DNA of 64,000 nucleotides from Bacillota bacterium (GCA_023400985.1 JAEXEN010000011.1:1-64000), one strand, 5' to 3'; positions 45,188 to 53,843 are shown, numbered from the stretch's first letter. Notes: generated by a model not told the origin, from the sequence alone. Translations and numbers: made by a program.

Positions 45188-46279
45188 ATGGTGACCGTCA
45201 GCCTTTGCATGATCGTAAAAAACGAGGAGGCGGTGCTTTCGCGCTGCCTTACGTCGGTAAAGGGTATCGCAGATGAAATCATCATTGTAGATACCGGTTC
45301 CACGGATGCCACAAAGGAGATTGCCATGAGCTTCGGCGCGAAGGTATATGATTTCCCGTGGATTGACGACTTTTCCGCCGCGCGCAATTTTTCGTTTTCC
45401 AAGGCGACCATGCAGTATATCCTATGGCTCGATGCGGACGACGTGCTGCTGGCAGAGGAGCGGGAAAAACTACTGAAACTCAAGGAAACGCTCGACGAAG
45501 GCGTGGATGCGGTGATGATGCGCTACGACATCGCGTTTGACAGTGAGGGCCGCCCCTCCTTTTCCTATTTTCGGGAGCGGCTCAGCAAGCGCGCACGCAA
45601 TTTTAAGTGGGAGGAGCCGGTGCATGAGTTTTTGCGTACCTACGGCAACATCGTCAACGCGGAGATCCACGTGACCCACCAAAAGCCCAAGCGCGAATCG
45701 GAACCGGGAAGGAATGCCCGCATCTACGAGGCGATCCTTCAACGAGGCGAAACGCTCTCGCCTCGCGGCACCTATTATTACGCCCGTGAGCTTAAGGATA
45801 TGGGGCGCTTTATAGAGGCGACGGAACGCTTTCGTGAATTTCTTGCCTCCCGAAAAGGATGGGTGGAGGACAATATTGCGGCTTGTCTGGGGCTTGCCCG
45901 CTGCCTTGCCGCAGCAGGCGACGAAGACGGTGCGTTGAAGGCGCTTTTTCAAAGTTTTTTGTACGACGCGCCCCGCGCGGAGGTTTGCTGTGAGATCGGC
46001 TACCGCTTCAAGGTAAAAACGGATTACCGCCGCGCTGCGTTTTGGTTCTCGCTCATAGAGCACCTTGAGCGGCCTGCGGATTCGTGGGGCTTTTTCGAGC
46101 TCGACAGCTGGAATTACGTTCCCTTTTTGGAATGCGCGGTCTGCTACGACCGTTTAGGCGAGCTTGAAAAGGCGGAATACTTTAACGAACTCGCTGCCGC
46201 CGCCAAACCTGATTCACGCGCGGTCGCGCACAACCGCGCGTATTTTGCGTCGAAAAAGGAGACGCGAAACCGGTCGTAA
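45188..46279 (+). CDS. family 2 glycosyltransferase with TPR tail
   Basis: 363 residues. N-terminal GT2 domain: SLCMIVKNEE start, IIIVDTGSTD, and the DxD-type motif WLDADD near residue 84; it should transfer a sugar from a nucleotide donor. The second half (about 195-355) consists of helical TPR-like repeats, a combination found in SunS/TPR-glycosyltransferases of Firmicutes that modify peptides or wall polymers. Acceptor unknown. The only ribosome site is a G-run within a predicted hairpin. It stands alone. Confidence 0.85.
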   Translation: MVTVSLCMIVKNEEAVLSRCLTSVKGIADEIIIVDTGSTDATKEIAMSFGAKVYDFPWIDDFSAARNFSFSKATMQYILWLDADDVLLAEEREKLLKLKETLDEGVDAVMMRYDIAFDSEGRPSFSYFRERLSKRARNFKWEEPVHEFLRTYGNIVNAEIHVTHQKPKRESEPGRNARIYEAILQRGETLSPRGTYYYARELKDMGRFIEATERFREFLASRKGWVEDNIAACLGLARCLAAAGDEDGALKALFQSFLYDAPRAEVCCEIGYRFKVKTDYRRAAFWFSLIEHLERPADSWGFFELDSWNYVPFLECAVCYDRLGELEKAEYFNELAAAAKPDSRAVAHNRAYFASKKETRNRS

Positions 46280-46349
46280 TTTCCCTGGGAAATAGTCAAA
46301 AATACCGGGCCTTACTGATTGCCGGCACACCGCATCATTCTACCAAATC

Positions 46350-46385
46350 GAGCCGCCTCGGGTTTCACTTCGGCGGCTCTTTATA
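46350..46385 (+). terminator. intrinsic terminator after the glycosyltransferase
   Basis: 8-bp GC stem GAGCCGCC/GGCGGCTC with a 14-nt loop, then TTTAT. Confidence 0.75.
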
Positions 46386-46783
46386 TGACCGTCCGCAAGG
46401 GGCACTATTGTGTTGGGGGGACGGCGGATGGCGGGCTGTCACTGCCTTTCGTCCTTTGGACTACTATGTGGTTCATAATAGTCATCTTGCTCCTTAGATT
46501 GCAATATCCCTTTGCGACGGCCGCAATCTAATGACCGAAGGCCCTCGCGAAGATTCGCAGGCGAACGCCCGCGTCGTATCCGTCGCGGGCTCCGAGGGCC
46601 CAGCAGCGGCGTTCAGTTCCGTTCTACAAAACCACAATTTCGTAATAATTTCCGCATATTTTCGGAAAAAACAGGGAACATAAGCAATATGTTGTGCATT
46701 TATGGTTGCGGCACGACCGGCCGGGGTGTTTTACAGGCGGAAAATGAATAAATTTTAAAAAGTATTACGATTTTATTAATATT
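46386..46783. other. gene-free stretch with hairpins
   Basis: About 400 bp without a convincing gene. AGATTGC/GCAATCT (around 46497-46530) and nested GGCCCTCG/CGAGGGCC with CCCGCG/CGCGGG (around 46543-46600) can fold. The last 150 bases are AT-rich and lead into a promoter. Small ORFs here lack ribosome sites. Confidence 0.5.
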
Positions 46784-46812
46784 TTGCTTGGTGCGCCTAA
46801 TAAAGGTATAGT
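46784..46812 (+). promoter_or_regulatory. strong promoter of the first VPNTG surface protein
   Basis: TTGCTT, a 17-bp spacer and TATAGT; predicted start near 46819, giving a 268-nt leader. Confidence 0.75.
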
Positions 46813-46818
46813 ATGCCG

Positions 46819-47060
46819 CTCCTAGGGGGAAACTTCCAAAAGCCTCGGCAAAGCTCTCTGAGACGCGAGACGCAAAACGCCGAAAACCGTGACGCGTCTT
46901 CCCCCAAAGGATGTTACGTCTTGTAACAAAACGATCGACAGGGCATGGGTCATACACAACAATGCCACCGTGCAAAAGGGTTTTTCCTGCGGAAAACCGA
47001 ACCGACCACCCCTCTACGGAGGGAAACACTCTAACGTGCCCCTTCGGAGAGGGGGAAAAT
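46819..47060 (+). ncRNA. structured leader, possible c-di-GMP-I (GEMM) riboswitch variant
   Basis: GGGGGAA (46825-46831) pairs with TTCCCCC (46899-46905). Inside lie CGGCAAA (46846-46852) and GACGCAAA (46869-46876), closed by CGGC/GCCG; these two strings are hallmarks of the GEMM-I aptamer, but I could not place its second helix. Downstream are TGTTAC/GTAACA (46912-46928), CCCTC(TACG)GAGGG (47010-47023) and CCCCT/AGGGG (47039-47054). GCGTCT (46894-46899) can pair with either of two AGACGC copies, a possible switch. Confidence 0.4.
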
Positions 47061-47086
47061 ACAAATATGAAAGGAATTTTTTCAGA

Positions 47087-48139
47087 ATGAAGAAACTGTT
47101 CGTGCTCGTTCTCACTCTGGCCATGGTTTTCGCGATTGCAGCGCCTGCGATGGCTGCTTCCTGGGGCGCAAACCCTGTCAACCCCGGCAGCCCGTACGGC
47201 GTAAAGGTGACCCTGCTGCAATATAATACCGATACAGCTGGCAATCCCTACTACACCGCTTATCCCTCCAACCTTGGCGTGGTGGCTAACACCCCCGTGT
47301 ACTTCCAGATCGACTTTGTCGTTCCTACCGCTTCCGAACTGGCCTATTACTATCCCAACCCGACGACTGCCGGCTCGCTGACGGGTACGGTCAAGGCGAC
47401 AAACATCAAGGATACCACTGTTATTGCGGAGTACAAGGATGGTGTAGCTGCGCCCGTCCATACAGTGCTTAATGACAACCTCTCGGTTAATCTTTCGGCT
47501 CTCGTCAGCGGAACCACCGATTCCGTCGCTTATACCGCTATCGTCAGGGGCGTTGTGAAGACCACCGGTGACGCTGTCGTTACCGCTTCCTTAGGCTATA
47601 CGTCCAGTACCGCCTTGCCTATCACCAAGACGGTCGGAGGCGTGACCTACACCTTCAATGACCCTACCTCCACCGGCGGCATCATCACCGGCAACAATTC
47701 CACCAGCTTGGCGATCATATCCTCCGGTTACTTGATGACCAGCATGACGCTGAACGTTGGCAGCACTGCCTATACCGTACAGGCGGGCCCGACGTTCCTG
47801 TTCTACGATGGTACCGGTATCGCGCAGCTCACTGCCGCCTCTGATCCTGGCACCTATGCCGCCGTTCTGGCCGCTTACAATGCTTACACCGGCATCCTCG
47901 GTTTCGGCGCCGGTGCCACCGGCGTTTATTACACCGCGGCCAACATTCTTGCTAACTTCGGTTATACCAACAGGGCTACCGCCAGCGCGGCTTACCGCGC
48001 CTACAACACATCCCTCATTATTTCGGACAACACTACCGTTCCGAACACCGGTGATAATATGTCCGTAATCGGCTTCGTAATGGTCGGCCTAGCCCTCCTG
48101 GCTACCGCCGCCGTCGCTGTAAAGAAGGTTCGCGCGTAA
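47087..48139 (+). CDS. secreted surface protein with VPNTG sorting signal
   Basis: 350 residues. Signal peptide ending AMAAS, a Ser/Thr/Ala/Gly-rich beta-type body of about 280 residues, and a C-terminal sortase signal: VPNTGD near 316, a hydrophobic helix and the basic tail KKVRA. It should be covalently linked to peptidoglycan by a sortase (none in the window). The body resembles no family I know. ATG 47087 has AAAGGA 10 nt or more upstream. The strong promoter and long structured leader suggest an abundant, regulated surface protein. Confidence 0.82.
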   Translation: MKKLFVLVLTLAMVFAIAAPAMAASWGANPVNPGSPYGVKVTLLQYNTDTAGNPYYTAYPSNLGVVANTPVYFQIDFVVPTASELAYYYPNPTTAGSLTGTVKATNIKDTTVIAEYKDGVAAPVHTVLNDNLSVNLSALVSGTTDSVAYTAIVRGVVKTTGDAVVTASLGYTSSTALPITKTVGGVTYTFNDPTSTGGIITGNNSTSLAIISSGYLMTSMTLNVGSTAYTVQAGPTFLFYDGTGIAQLTAASDPGTYAAVLAAYNAYTGILGFGAGATGVYYTAANILANFGYTNRATASAAYRAYNTSLIISDNTTVPNTGDNMSVIGFVMVGLALLATAAVAVKKVRA

Positions 48140-48190
48140 GCCTTTAAATTACAGCTCCCGCAAGGGACCCTATAAGCACGGAGGCACGGA

Positions 48191-48220
48191 GGAGCCGCTT
48201 GCAAGAGCGGCTCCTTCCCT
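48191..48220 (+). terminator. intrinsic terminator
   Basis: 9-bp stem GGAGCCGCT/AGCGGCTCC, 6-nt loop, TTCCCTGT tail, 50 bases after the surface-protein stop. Confidence 0.8.
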
Positions 48221-48284
48221 GTATTAAGCTGCTTTGCAGACGATATTTCCGGCCGTGAAGAGCCATCGACTATTGTTACTTCAA

Positions 48285-48391
48285 GGTACGGTGGGGTGAG
48301 GCCATCCCGCCCCACGGGGGAAAAGATAACGGGTAGGATGAGACCCTGTAATTTTGGCACGGCGGCATGAACCGCTTTGGCGCTTCGTACC
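48285..48391 (+). ncRNA. candidate folded leader segment before the second VPNTG gene
   Basis: GGTACG (48285-48290) pairs at a distance with CGTACC (48386-48391). Enclosed are GTGGGG/CCCCAC (48291-48315) and GCGG/CCGC hairpins. It lies 220 bases before the next gene in a 475-bp gap. No known riboswitch recognised; it could also be a remnant of a mobile element. Confidence 0.3.
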
Positions 48392-48614
48392 ACCTTTCCA
48401 AGGAAGAGAATTGCCGCTCTACATGCTCCCGTATTTTGCAGGACCGGATATGTGATAGCCCGCGGGCATAGCACAAAAAGAATGGTGAAACATCGGAGGT
48501 TTTACCGCCGCCTGTCGATGAGACGAATAATTGTCCCCAAACCTCACATATTTATAGGGAGAAGGAGAACTTGTCCATTTTTTCTCCGAAAAAAGCTTGA
48601 TTTGGGAGGCGACT

Positions 48615-49823
48615 ATGAAAGATATTTTTAAAAAAACTTTTATTCTTTTCCTTGTGTGCGCGCTGTTTTTAACGGGAGGCGCGTTGAATGCGGCGTCGGC
48701 TTATGGCGGACCTCCGCAGCCCAAGCAATATAAGGTGTCGTACGAATATAACGTTTCCGGGGTCGACTATGCGGATCGCTCAAAACTTCCCTCGCTGCCC
48801 GGCGCCAGCTGGCATAAGCAAGAGGATAACGTCACCATTGCGGAAAAAAAGACGAGTGACAAATACATTTTCGAAGGGTGGTTCACCGACGACGTTAGGA
48901 ACCTTTCGCCTGATGCGGCCAGCTTTACTATGCCCGGTAAGGACGTTAAATTTACGGGGAAATGGATTAAGGGCTATACCGCAACCTACATTTTCGATGG
49001 CCCGGCACCTTTTAATGTACCCCTCAAATCCCAACTGTATAAAAGCGGCCAAACGATAGAACTACCTACCATAACCGCTCCGACCGGTTACAGCTTCGAC
49101 GGCTGGTATCGACAGGGGGGAGGAAATGACAAGATCACCTCTTATAAATTCAGAGATCACAACGTTACCTTCGTGGGACACTGGACGAAAGAGAACGTGC
49201 CAACGACTTATTCGGTAAGCTATATATTCACAAACGAACCGTTCCCCGAGGATGGGCTTACTTTAGAGGCCCCTCACGATTATGCGCCGAATGAGCTTGT
49301 TAGCATAGCGTCAACGCCGGTTTTTTCGGGCTATTCATTTACACCGTGGATACCGGACCAAACCCTCGAAATCACGGAGGGGCAATTTTCGATGCCCGAG
49401 AGCGGTGTGGTCTTCAGCTGTACTTGGTCGAGGGTAGAGCCCGATCCCGAACCCACACCGTCGCGTGAGCCCTTCTATATCGTGAATTATGTTTACAACG
49501 GCGTCGTGCCCGTGGGTGCGCCCGCTCTGCCCGCCGTGAACTATTATTACTGGGGCACCACCGCTCATGTAGCGCCCGTGCCTCAGCTTATGGGCTATGT
49601 GTTCAGCGGTTGGACGACGACGAACGTAAACGTCGTAAACGGCACGTTCACGGTTCCGCAAAATAGCGTAACCTTCACCGGAACATGGGTGGTGGCAACG
49701 ACTGCAGGCGTCCCCAACACCGGTGGAGAACCGATGGCGCTCGTTCCCGCGATGCTCTTGCTTTCGGGACTCGCGCTTATGGCGGTGACGCTTAGGCGCA
49801 AAGCGAGAAAGAACGAGAAGTAA
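48615..49823 (+). CDS. InlB-B-repeat surface protein with VPNTG sorting signal
   Basis: 402 residues. Signal peptide (ASA near 30), then four Listeria-Bacteroides (InlB B/Flg_new) repeats of 70-80 residues, each with a YxFxGW(F/Y/T) strand and a closing VxFxGxW or VVFSCTW. A Pro-rich linker (PDPEPTPSREP) lies between repeats 3 and 4. The C-terminus is VPNTGG, a hydrophobic helix and KARKNEK, so it is sortase-anchored. Such repeats are adhesin stalks. GGGAGG is 7 nt before ATG 48615. It follows the other VPNTG gene; the terminator between them makes separate transcripts likely. Confidence 0.88.
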   Translation: MKDIFKKTFILFLVCALFLTGGALNAASAYGGPPQPKQYKVSYEYNVSGVDYADRSKLPSLPGASWHKQEDNVTIAEKKTSDKYIFEGWFTDDVRNLSPDAASFTMPGKDVKFTGKWIKGYTATYIFDGPAPFNVPLKSQLYKSGQTIELPTITAPTGYSFDGWYRQGGGNDKITSYKFRDHNVTFVGHWTKENVPTTYSVSYIFTNEPFPEDGLTLEAPHDYAPNELVSIASTPVFSGYSFTPWIPDQTLEITEGQFSMPESGVVFSCTWSRVEPDPEPTPSREPFYIVNYVYNGVVPVGAPALPAVNYYYWGTTAHVAPVPQLMGYVFSGWTTTNVNVVNGTFTVPQNSVTFTGTWVVATTAGVPNTGGEPMALVPAMLLLSGLALMAVTLRRKARKNEK

Positions 49824-49837
49824 ACGATAAAATAGTG

Positions 49838-49875
49838 AGGGGCCCGTCGCGTGCTACGGGCCCCTCGTTATTTAC
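49838..49875. terminator. bidirectional terminator
   Basis: Perfect 11-bp stem GAGGGGCCCGT and complement between the surface-protein gene and the convergent ABC-F gene. Confidence 0.82.
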
Positions 49876-51332
49876 ATATCCAAAACCTTCGTCGCCACGT
49901 TTTCCACAAACGCCCTGTCGTGTTCCACAAAGAGCATCGTGGGCTTGTGTTCTAGAAGAAGCTCTTCGATCTGGATGCGCGAGAGCACATCCACATAGTT
50001 GAGGGGTTCGTCCCAAACGTAGAGATGCGTTTTCTCGCAAAGGCTTTTCGCGATGAGCGTTTTCTTTTTCTGCCCGGCCGAGAAATCCCGCATATCCTTT
50101 TCGAACTGCTCGCGCGAAAAATCGAGCTTGCGCAAGATGGCCTTGAACAGGCTTTCATCTATGCGGCTTTCCTTTGCGAAGCCTTTGAGGGAACCCTTTA
50201 AAAAGCTTGTATCCTGCGGCACGTAGGAGAGCAGGAGCCCGCTGCCCACACGAAGCTCGCCGGTATGCGGAATGCTTTCGCCTAAAATGAGTTTCAGAAG
50301 GCTACTTTTGCCGCTGCCGTTTTTGCCGCATACGGCTACTCTGTCGCCGCGCGAGACGGTGAAGCTCATGTTTTGAAACACCGTCTTTTTTTCGTAAGCA
50401 CAGCTAAGCTCCGCGACGGAGAGAAGCGTATCCTTAAAGTAGGGGATCGGCCGCACGGCGAGGCTGTCGGCGCGTTCAATGTTTTTCAAAAGCTTCGATT
50501 TTTCCTCCGCGGCCCGTTCGACGCGGCTTTGCGTCGCCTTGGAGCGCTGCATCATCCTGGCGGCCTGGTGGCCTATATAGCCGCTGTCGAGAGCGCCTTT
50601 CTTGCCGCGCTCCACCTTATCCGACCAAAGGGCTGCGCGCTTTGCCGCCTCGTTGAGGCGGTCGATGTCCTTTTTGAGCGTTTCGTTTTGCGAAAGCTCA
50701 AAGCTGTCGCGAAGCTCCCTGTTGTGCTGCCATGTGGAAAAATTGCCCTTTTGCACCTCGATATTCGCCTTGTTGATGCTTAAAACATGGTCCACGCAGC
50801 CGTCCAGGAAATTCCTGTCGTGCGAAACGAGCAGGAAACCCTTTTTCGTGTTGAGCCAATCCGCAAGGAGCGCGCGTCCGCGCATGTCGAGGTGGTTGGT
50901 GGGCTCGTCGATGAGGAGGAAATTGTTTTCTCTTTGGAAGAGCGCAGCCAAAAGCACCTTGGTGCGCTCGCCCATGCTGAGCGTTTCAAACGGCCTTTCA
51001 AGCACGCTCAGATCAACATCGAGAAGCGTCAGCTCGCGTTCGATGCGCCATTCCAAAAGCTCGGGGCATAGTTCGCGGAGCATGCCGAGCGTCATGCGGG
51101 AAGGACCGTTTACCTCAAACGGGAAATAGGAAAAAACGGCTGGCGAGCTTATCTGTCCGCGATATTCATGAAGCCCCATGAGGAGCTTTAAAAACGTGGT
51201 CTTGCCGCGCCCGTTGCGGCCGATGAAGCCGAGCTTCCAATCGGTATCGAAGCGGAAGGACGCGTTTTCAAAAATATTGTCAAAGCTGCCTTCATATGCA
51301 AATGTAAGATTGTTTACGCTGATCTGCGCCAT
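49872..51332 (-). CDS. Lsa-type ABC-F ribosomal protection protein
   Basis: 486 residues, two ABC domains and no membrane segment. Domain 1 has GRNGRGKTT, LSMGERTK and LLIDEPTNHLD; domain 2 GKNGSGKSS, FSAGQKKKT and VWDEPLNYVD, with the interdomain linker (about 180-280) that reaches into the ribosome. Sequence patterns such as DTDWKLGFIGRNGRGKTT and the DEPLNY second Walker B resemble Lsa(A), which protects against lincosamides, pleuromutilins and streptogramin A. Actual resistance spectrum is not readable. AGGAGG precedes ATG 51332. The leader has a promoter, two tiny ORFs and an intrinsic terminator, matching antibiotic-induced attenuation known for this class. Confidence 0.92.
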   Translation of the reverse strand: MAQISVNNLTFAYEGSFDNIFENASFRFDTDWKLGFIGRNGRGKTTFLKLLMGLHEYRGQISSPAVFSYFPFEVNGPSRMTLGMLRELCPELLEWRIERELTLLDVDLSVLERPFETLSMGERTKVLLAALFQRENNFLLIDEPTNHLDMRGRALLADWLNTKKGFLLVSHDRNFLDGCVDHVLSINKANIEVQKGNFSTWQHNRELRDSFELSQNETLKKDIDRLNEAAKRAALWSDKVERGKKGALDSGYIGHQAARMMQRSKATQSRVERAAEEKSKLLKNIERADSLAVRPIPYFKDTLLSVAELSCAYEKKTVFQNMSFTVSRGDRVAVCGKNGSGKSSLLKLILGESIPHTGELRVGSGLLLSYVPQDTSFLKGSLKGFAKESRIDESLFKAILRKLDFSREQFEKDMRDFSAGQKKKTLIAKSLCEKTHLYVWDEPLNYVDVLSRIQIEELLLEHKPTMLFVEHDRAFVENVATKVLDM

Positions 51333-51345
51333 GCTTTTCCTCCTT

Positions 51346-51382
51346 CAAAAAACAAGCGCCGCGGGAAACTGTCCCGCGGCGC
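51346..51382 (-). terminator. attenuator in the ABC-F leader
   Basis: Minus strand: 11-bp stem GCGCCGCGGGA/TCCCGCGGCGC, 5-nt loop, then TTGTTTTTTG, directly before the AGGAGG of the ABC-F gene. A complete terminator inside the leader implies that readthrough is regulated. Confidence 0.85.
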
Positions 51383-51427
51383 ACGGCCGTTGCAATTTTC
51401 CGTGGCGGACGGCAACGCGCATGCATA

Positions 51428-51451
51428 TTAAAGCGAAAACTTCAAACACAT
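51428..51451 (-). CDS. leader ORF 2 of the ABC-F gene (MCLKFSL)
   Basis: Seven codons and stop, between leader ORF 1 and the attenuator. The SD (GGGGA) is very close to the ATG and weak. It could alternatively be chance. Confidence 0.35.
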   Translation of the reverse strand: MCLKFSL

Positions 51452-51473
51452 ATTCCCCGTCCGATTTTTGTTT

Positions 51474-51491
51474 TTAAAAAAGCAGAAACAT
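51474..51491 (-). CDS. leader ORF 1 of the ABC-F gene (MFLLF)
   Basis: Five codons and TAA, with AAGGAG 7 nt before the ATG, a strong ribosome site. Tiny hydrophobic leader peptides of this size stall antibiotic-bound ribosomes in other ABC-F attenuators (vmlR, lmrC, vgaL types). Confidence 0.65.
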   Translation of the reverse strand: MFLLF

Positions 51492-51523
51492 CACAATACT
51501 CCTTAAATGAAATCCTATAATTT

Positions 51524-51552
51524 ACGATAACCGCCCGGAAGCGGTTTGTCAA
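51524..51552 (-). promoter_or_regulatory. promoter of the ABC-F leader
   Basis: Minus strand TTGACA, a 17-bp spacer and TATCGT; start about 25 bases before leader ORF 1. Confidence 0.6.
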
Positions 51553-51689
51553 GCCGCAAACGAAAAACCTTGTAAAGGAGCGGTAAATAAATAGAATATA
51601 GGTGAGCAAACCTTGCGGATAGGCTGGCAAATATTGTATAATCTGAGGACCACCAAAACATAACAGAAAGCCGGAAAGGGGGAGTCGGC

Positions 51690-53597
51690 GTGTCTGATAG
51701 GCAAAAGCTTGCGCTGGTTTTGAATACGCTGGCGATCGCTCTGGTGCTTCTGTTCATCTTTTTGGCCGTAAAGGATTTTCTCAGCTACACAAAGAGCAAT
51801 GTGGAGGAGGAAGCCTCCTACCACATGGAGCTTATCGCGTCCAACCGTGTGGACCGCGTGACTTCCGCGGTGGCAGCGCTCGAAGGGGACGCTCTTCTAG
51901 TGGCCGATATGGTTTCTCAAAACGGCGGTATCGATACGGCGCAGGAAGATTATTTCCGCCTGCTCTTTAAAAACGGCGCCTTTTATGAAATCGGCGTGGC
52001 GGGCCCGGACGGCGGCGTTCTTTCCGTCTGCGGCGGCAGTACGGACGTAGGTGAAGAGGCATGGTTTGAGAATGCGCTCAACGGCAGACGCGGCGTTTAT
52101 GTGAGCGACGGCGAGGCCCGGCTTACCGTGTATGCGCCTATTTATAAAGGCAGCCACGTGGAGGGCATATTTTTCGGACGCTATAACGCGGCGGGTTTCA
52201 CCGCCGGCAGGAGGGGAAAGCTCGGCGATCAGGATGTGCTGTTTTTCCTTGTAAGGTCAAACGGCGCTTTTCTTTACGTCCCAAGTGGGCAAAACCTGTT
52301 TGATGTTAGCAATACTTCCATCAAACGCGGCTTTTTTACGGCGCTTGAAAGCGCCGCATATCCGGGCGGCGGCTCGGCTGTTTCCGTGGAGGACGCTCTT
52401 ATTGAGGGCGTAGACGGGAGCTTCCGCATAAAAACGCAAACGCAGGACGCGTATGCGTACTATATGCCGGTAGGACTAGACGACTGGTACGCGCTTGTCA
52501 CGGTGGACTACGCGGCGCTGAGCAGCCAAAACGCGGAGCTCGGGCGTATGGCCGTGGAGCTTCTGGCAAAGGTCCTGTTCGCGCTTTTTGTGGCGACGCT
52601 CATCGTGATGTTCTATTCGTGGGCCTCCAGACAGGCGGCGATCAAATCCGCCGACCGCATGAATGCTATGGCAAATTCCATCCCCTGCGGCGTGCAGCAG
52701 TTTGAGCCCTTGGGCAACATGGCGTTCCGCTACGTAAGCGACGGCTTTTTCCAGATGTGGGGCTACGGCGAGGATGAGCTGAAAAACGTGTTTTCCAACA
52801 GTTTTCTCTCCGTGATCCATCTCGACGACAGGGCCCAGGTGGAGGCGCTTATCCGCGGCAACCGCGATACGGAAACGCCTCTGGAGCTTAAATATCGCAT
52901 CGTCACCAAAGGCGGGCGCGTCGTTTGGATATTGAACCGCGCCACGCTCTGCGAGGACGGGGATGGCGGCACCTATTATCAATGCGTATGCGTGGATATC
53001 ACGCGGCTCAAGCAGGTGGAGCAAAACCTTGTCTCCAAGGCGCAGATCGATCAACTTACGGGCCTTTATAACCGCGAGGCGGCGCGCATGCTCATCCGCG
53101 AGTTCTTCGGCGACGCCTCCAGCCGCTATGGCAATCACGCGTTTTTCATGCTGGATATGGACGGCTTCAAAAAGCATAACGACACCTACGGCCACGTGGA
53201 GGGCGACAGGCTTTTGTGCCGCATCGCGGGCATACTCCGCTCCACGTTCCGCGGCACGGATATCATCTGCCGCCTCGCGGGCGACGAGTTTGTGGTGTTC
53301 ATGAAAAGCGCGGAATCGCGCGAGGTGATCTCAGAAAAGGCGCAAAGCGTATTAAGGAACGTTTCGGAGCTTCAAAATTCCGAAGATACGCGCGCGCCCT
53401 CCGTGAGCATCAGCATCGGCATATCGCTCGCCCCGCAGGACGGCGGCAGCTTCGAGGAGCTTTATAAGAAGGCGGACGAGGCGCTTTATGCCGCCAAGCG
53501 CAGCGGCAAAAGCAGGGTCGTATTCTCCGATGCCATGCCCGTGTTTGCGGAGCAGGGCCTGTTTGATGATAAGAGCCTATTTGATGATTTGGACTGA
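51690..53597 (+). CDS. membrane diguanylate cyclase (Cache-PAS-GGDEF)
   Basis: 635 residues. Helix 1 (about 8-28), an extracellular double-Cache-like sensor (about 30-285), helix 2 (about 293-315), a PAS domain with PAC (about 330-445) and a GGDEF domain (about 455-615). The catalytic loop reads AGDEF instead of GGDEF, a substitution still seen in active cyclases. An I-site-like RxxD (RGTD) is nearby. It should make c-di-GMP. The GTG start is supported by GGGGGAG 6 nt upstream. The final residues repeat: GLFDD and SLFDD. It is 1.9 kb from the second surface-protein gene. Confidence 0.92.
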   Translation: MSDRQKLALVLNTLAIALVLLFIFLAVKDFLSYTKSNVEEEASYHMELIASNRVDRVTSAVAALEGDALLVADMVSQNGGIDTAQEDYFRLLFKNGAFYEIGVAGPDGGVLSVCGGSTDVGEEAWFENALNGRRGVYVSDGEARLTVYAPIYKGSHVEGIFFGRYNAAGFTAGRRGKLGDQDVLFFLVRSNGAFLYVPSGQNLFDVSNTSIKRGFFTALESAAYPGGGSAVSVEDALIEGVDGSFRIKTQTQDAYAYYMPVGLDDWYALVTVDYAALSSQNAELGRMAVELLAKVLFALFVATLIVMFYSWASRQAAIKSADRMNAMANSIPCGVQQFEPLGNMAFRYVSDGFFQMWGYGEDELKNVFSNSFLSVIHLDDRAQVEALIRGNRDTETPLELKYRIVTKGGRVVWILNRATLCEDGDGGTYYQCVCVDITRLKQVEQNLVSKAQIDQLTGLYNREAARMLIREFFGDASSRYGNHAFFMLDMDGFKKHNDTYGHVEGDRLLCRIAGILRSTFRGTDIICRLAGDEFVVFMKSAESREVISEKAQSVLRNVSELQNSEDTRAPSVSISIGISLAPQDGGSFEELYKKADEALYAAKRSGKSRVVFSDAMPVFAEQGLFDDKSLFDDLD

Positions 53598-53612
53598 TAG
53601 CGCCTTCGGCTT

Positions 53613-53642
53613 TCAAAATAGTGACCTTCGTCACTATTTTGA
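53613..53642 (+). terminator. hairpin after the cyclase gene
   Basis: Perfect 13-bp stem with loop CTTC, 15 bases after the stop; no long T-run. A second long stem-loop (GCTTTACC...GGTAAAGC) follows at about 53650-53691. Confidence 0.65.
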
Positions 53643-53696
53643 GGTTGCATGCTTTACCTAAAATGCTTCGCATTTCCGGGCGGTAAAGCATGAAAG

Positions 53697-53843
53697 GTGC
53701 GAAAGCCTACGGCTTTCATCCGTTTCGGCACGCTTGGCCCACGCGAGGCCGTAGGTCTCGTCCCGAAGGGCTCCGGCTTTGCCGGACGAGTACATGCCGC
53801 CGAAGCGGGAAGGAAGTTAAGGAGTGCGCTCCTTGACAATCCC
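53697..53843 (+). repeat. interspersed repeat, copy 1
   Basis: About 147 bp that recur in opposite orientation at 57074-57212 with only scattered differences. Core hairpins are CTCCGGCTTTGCCGGA and a GAGGCC...CTCG stem. A roughly 50-bp core (53740-53788) also occurs, more diverged, at about 61768-61820. Confidence 0.75.

Noticed and set aside
46319..46751. two small plus-strand ORFs between the glycosyltransferase and surface gene
   Set aside because: They overlap a terminator and hairpins, lack ribosome sites and show no coding character.
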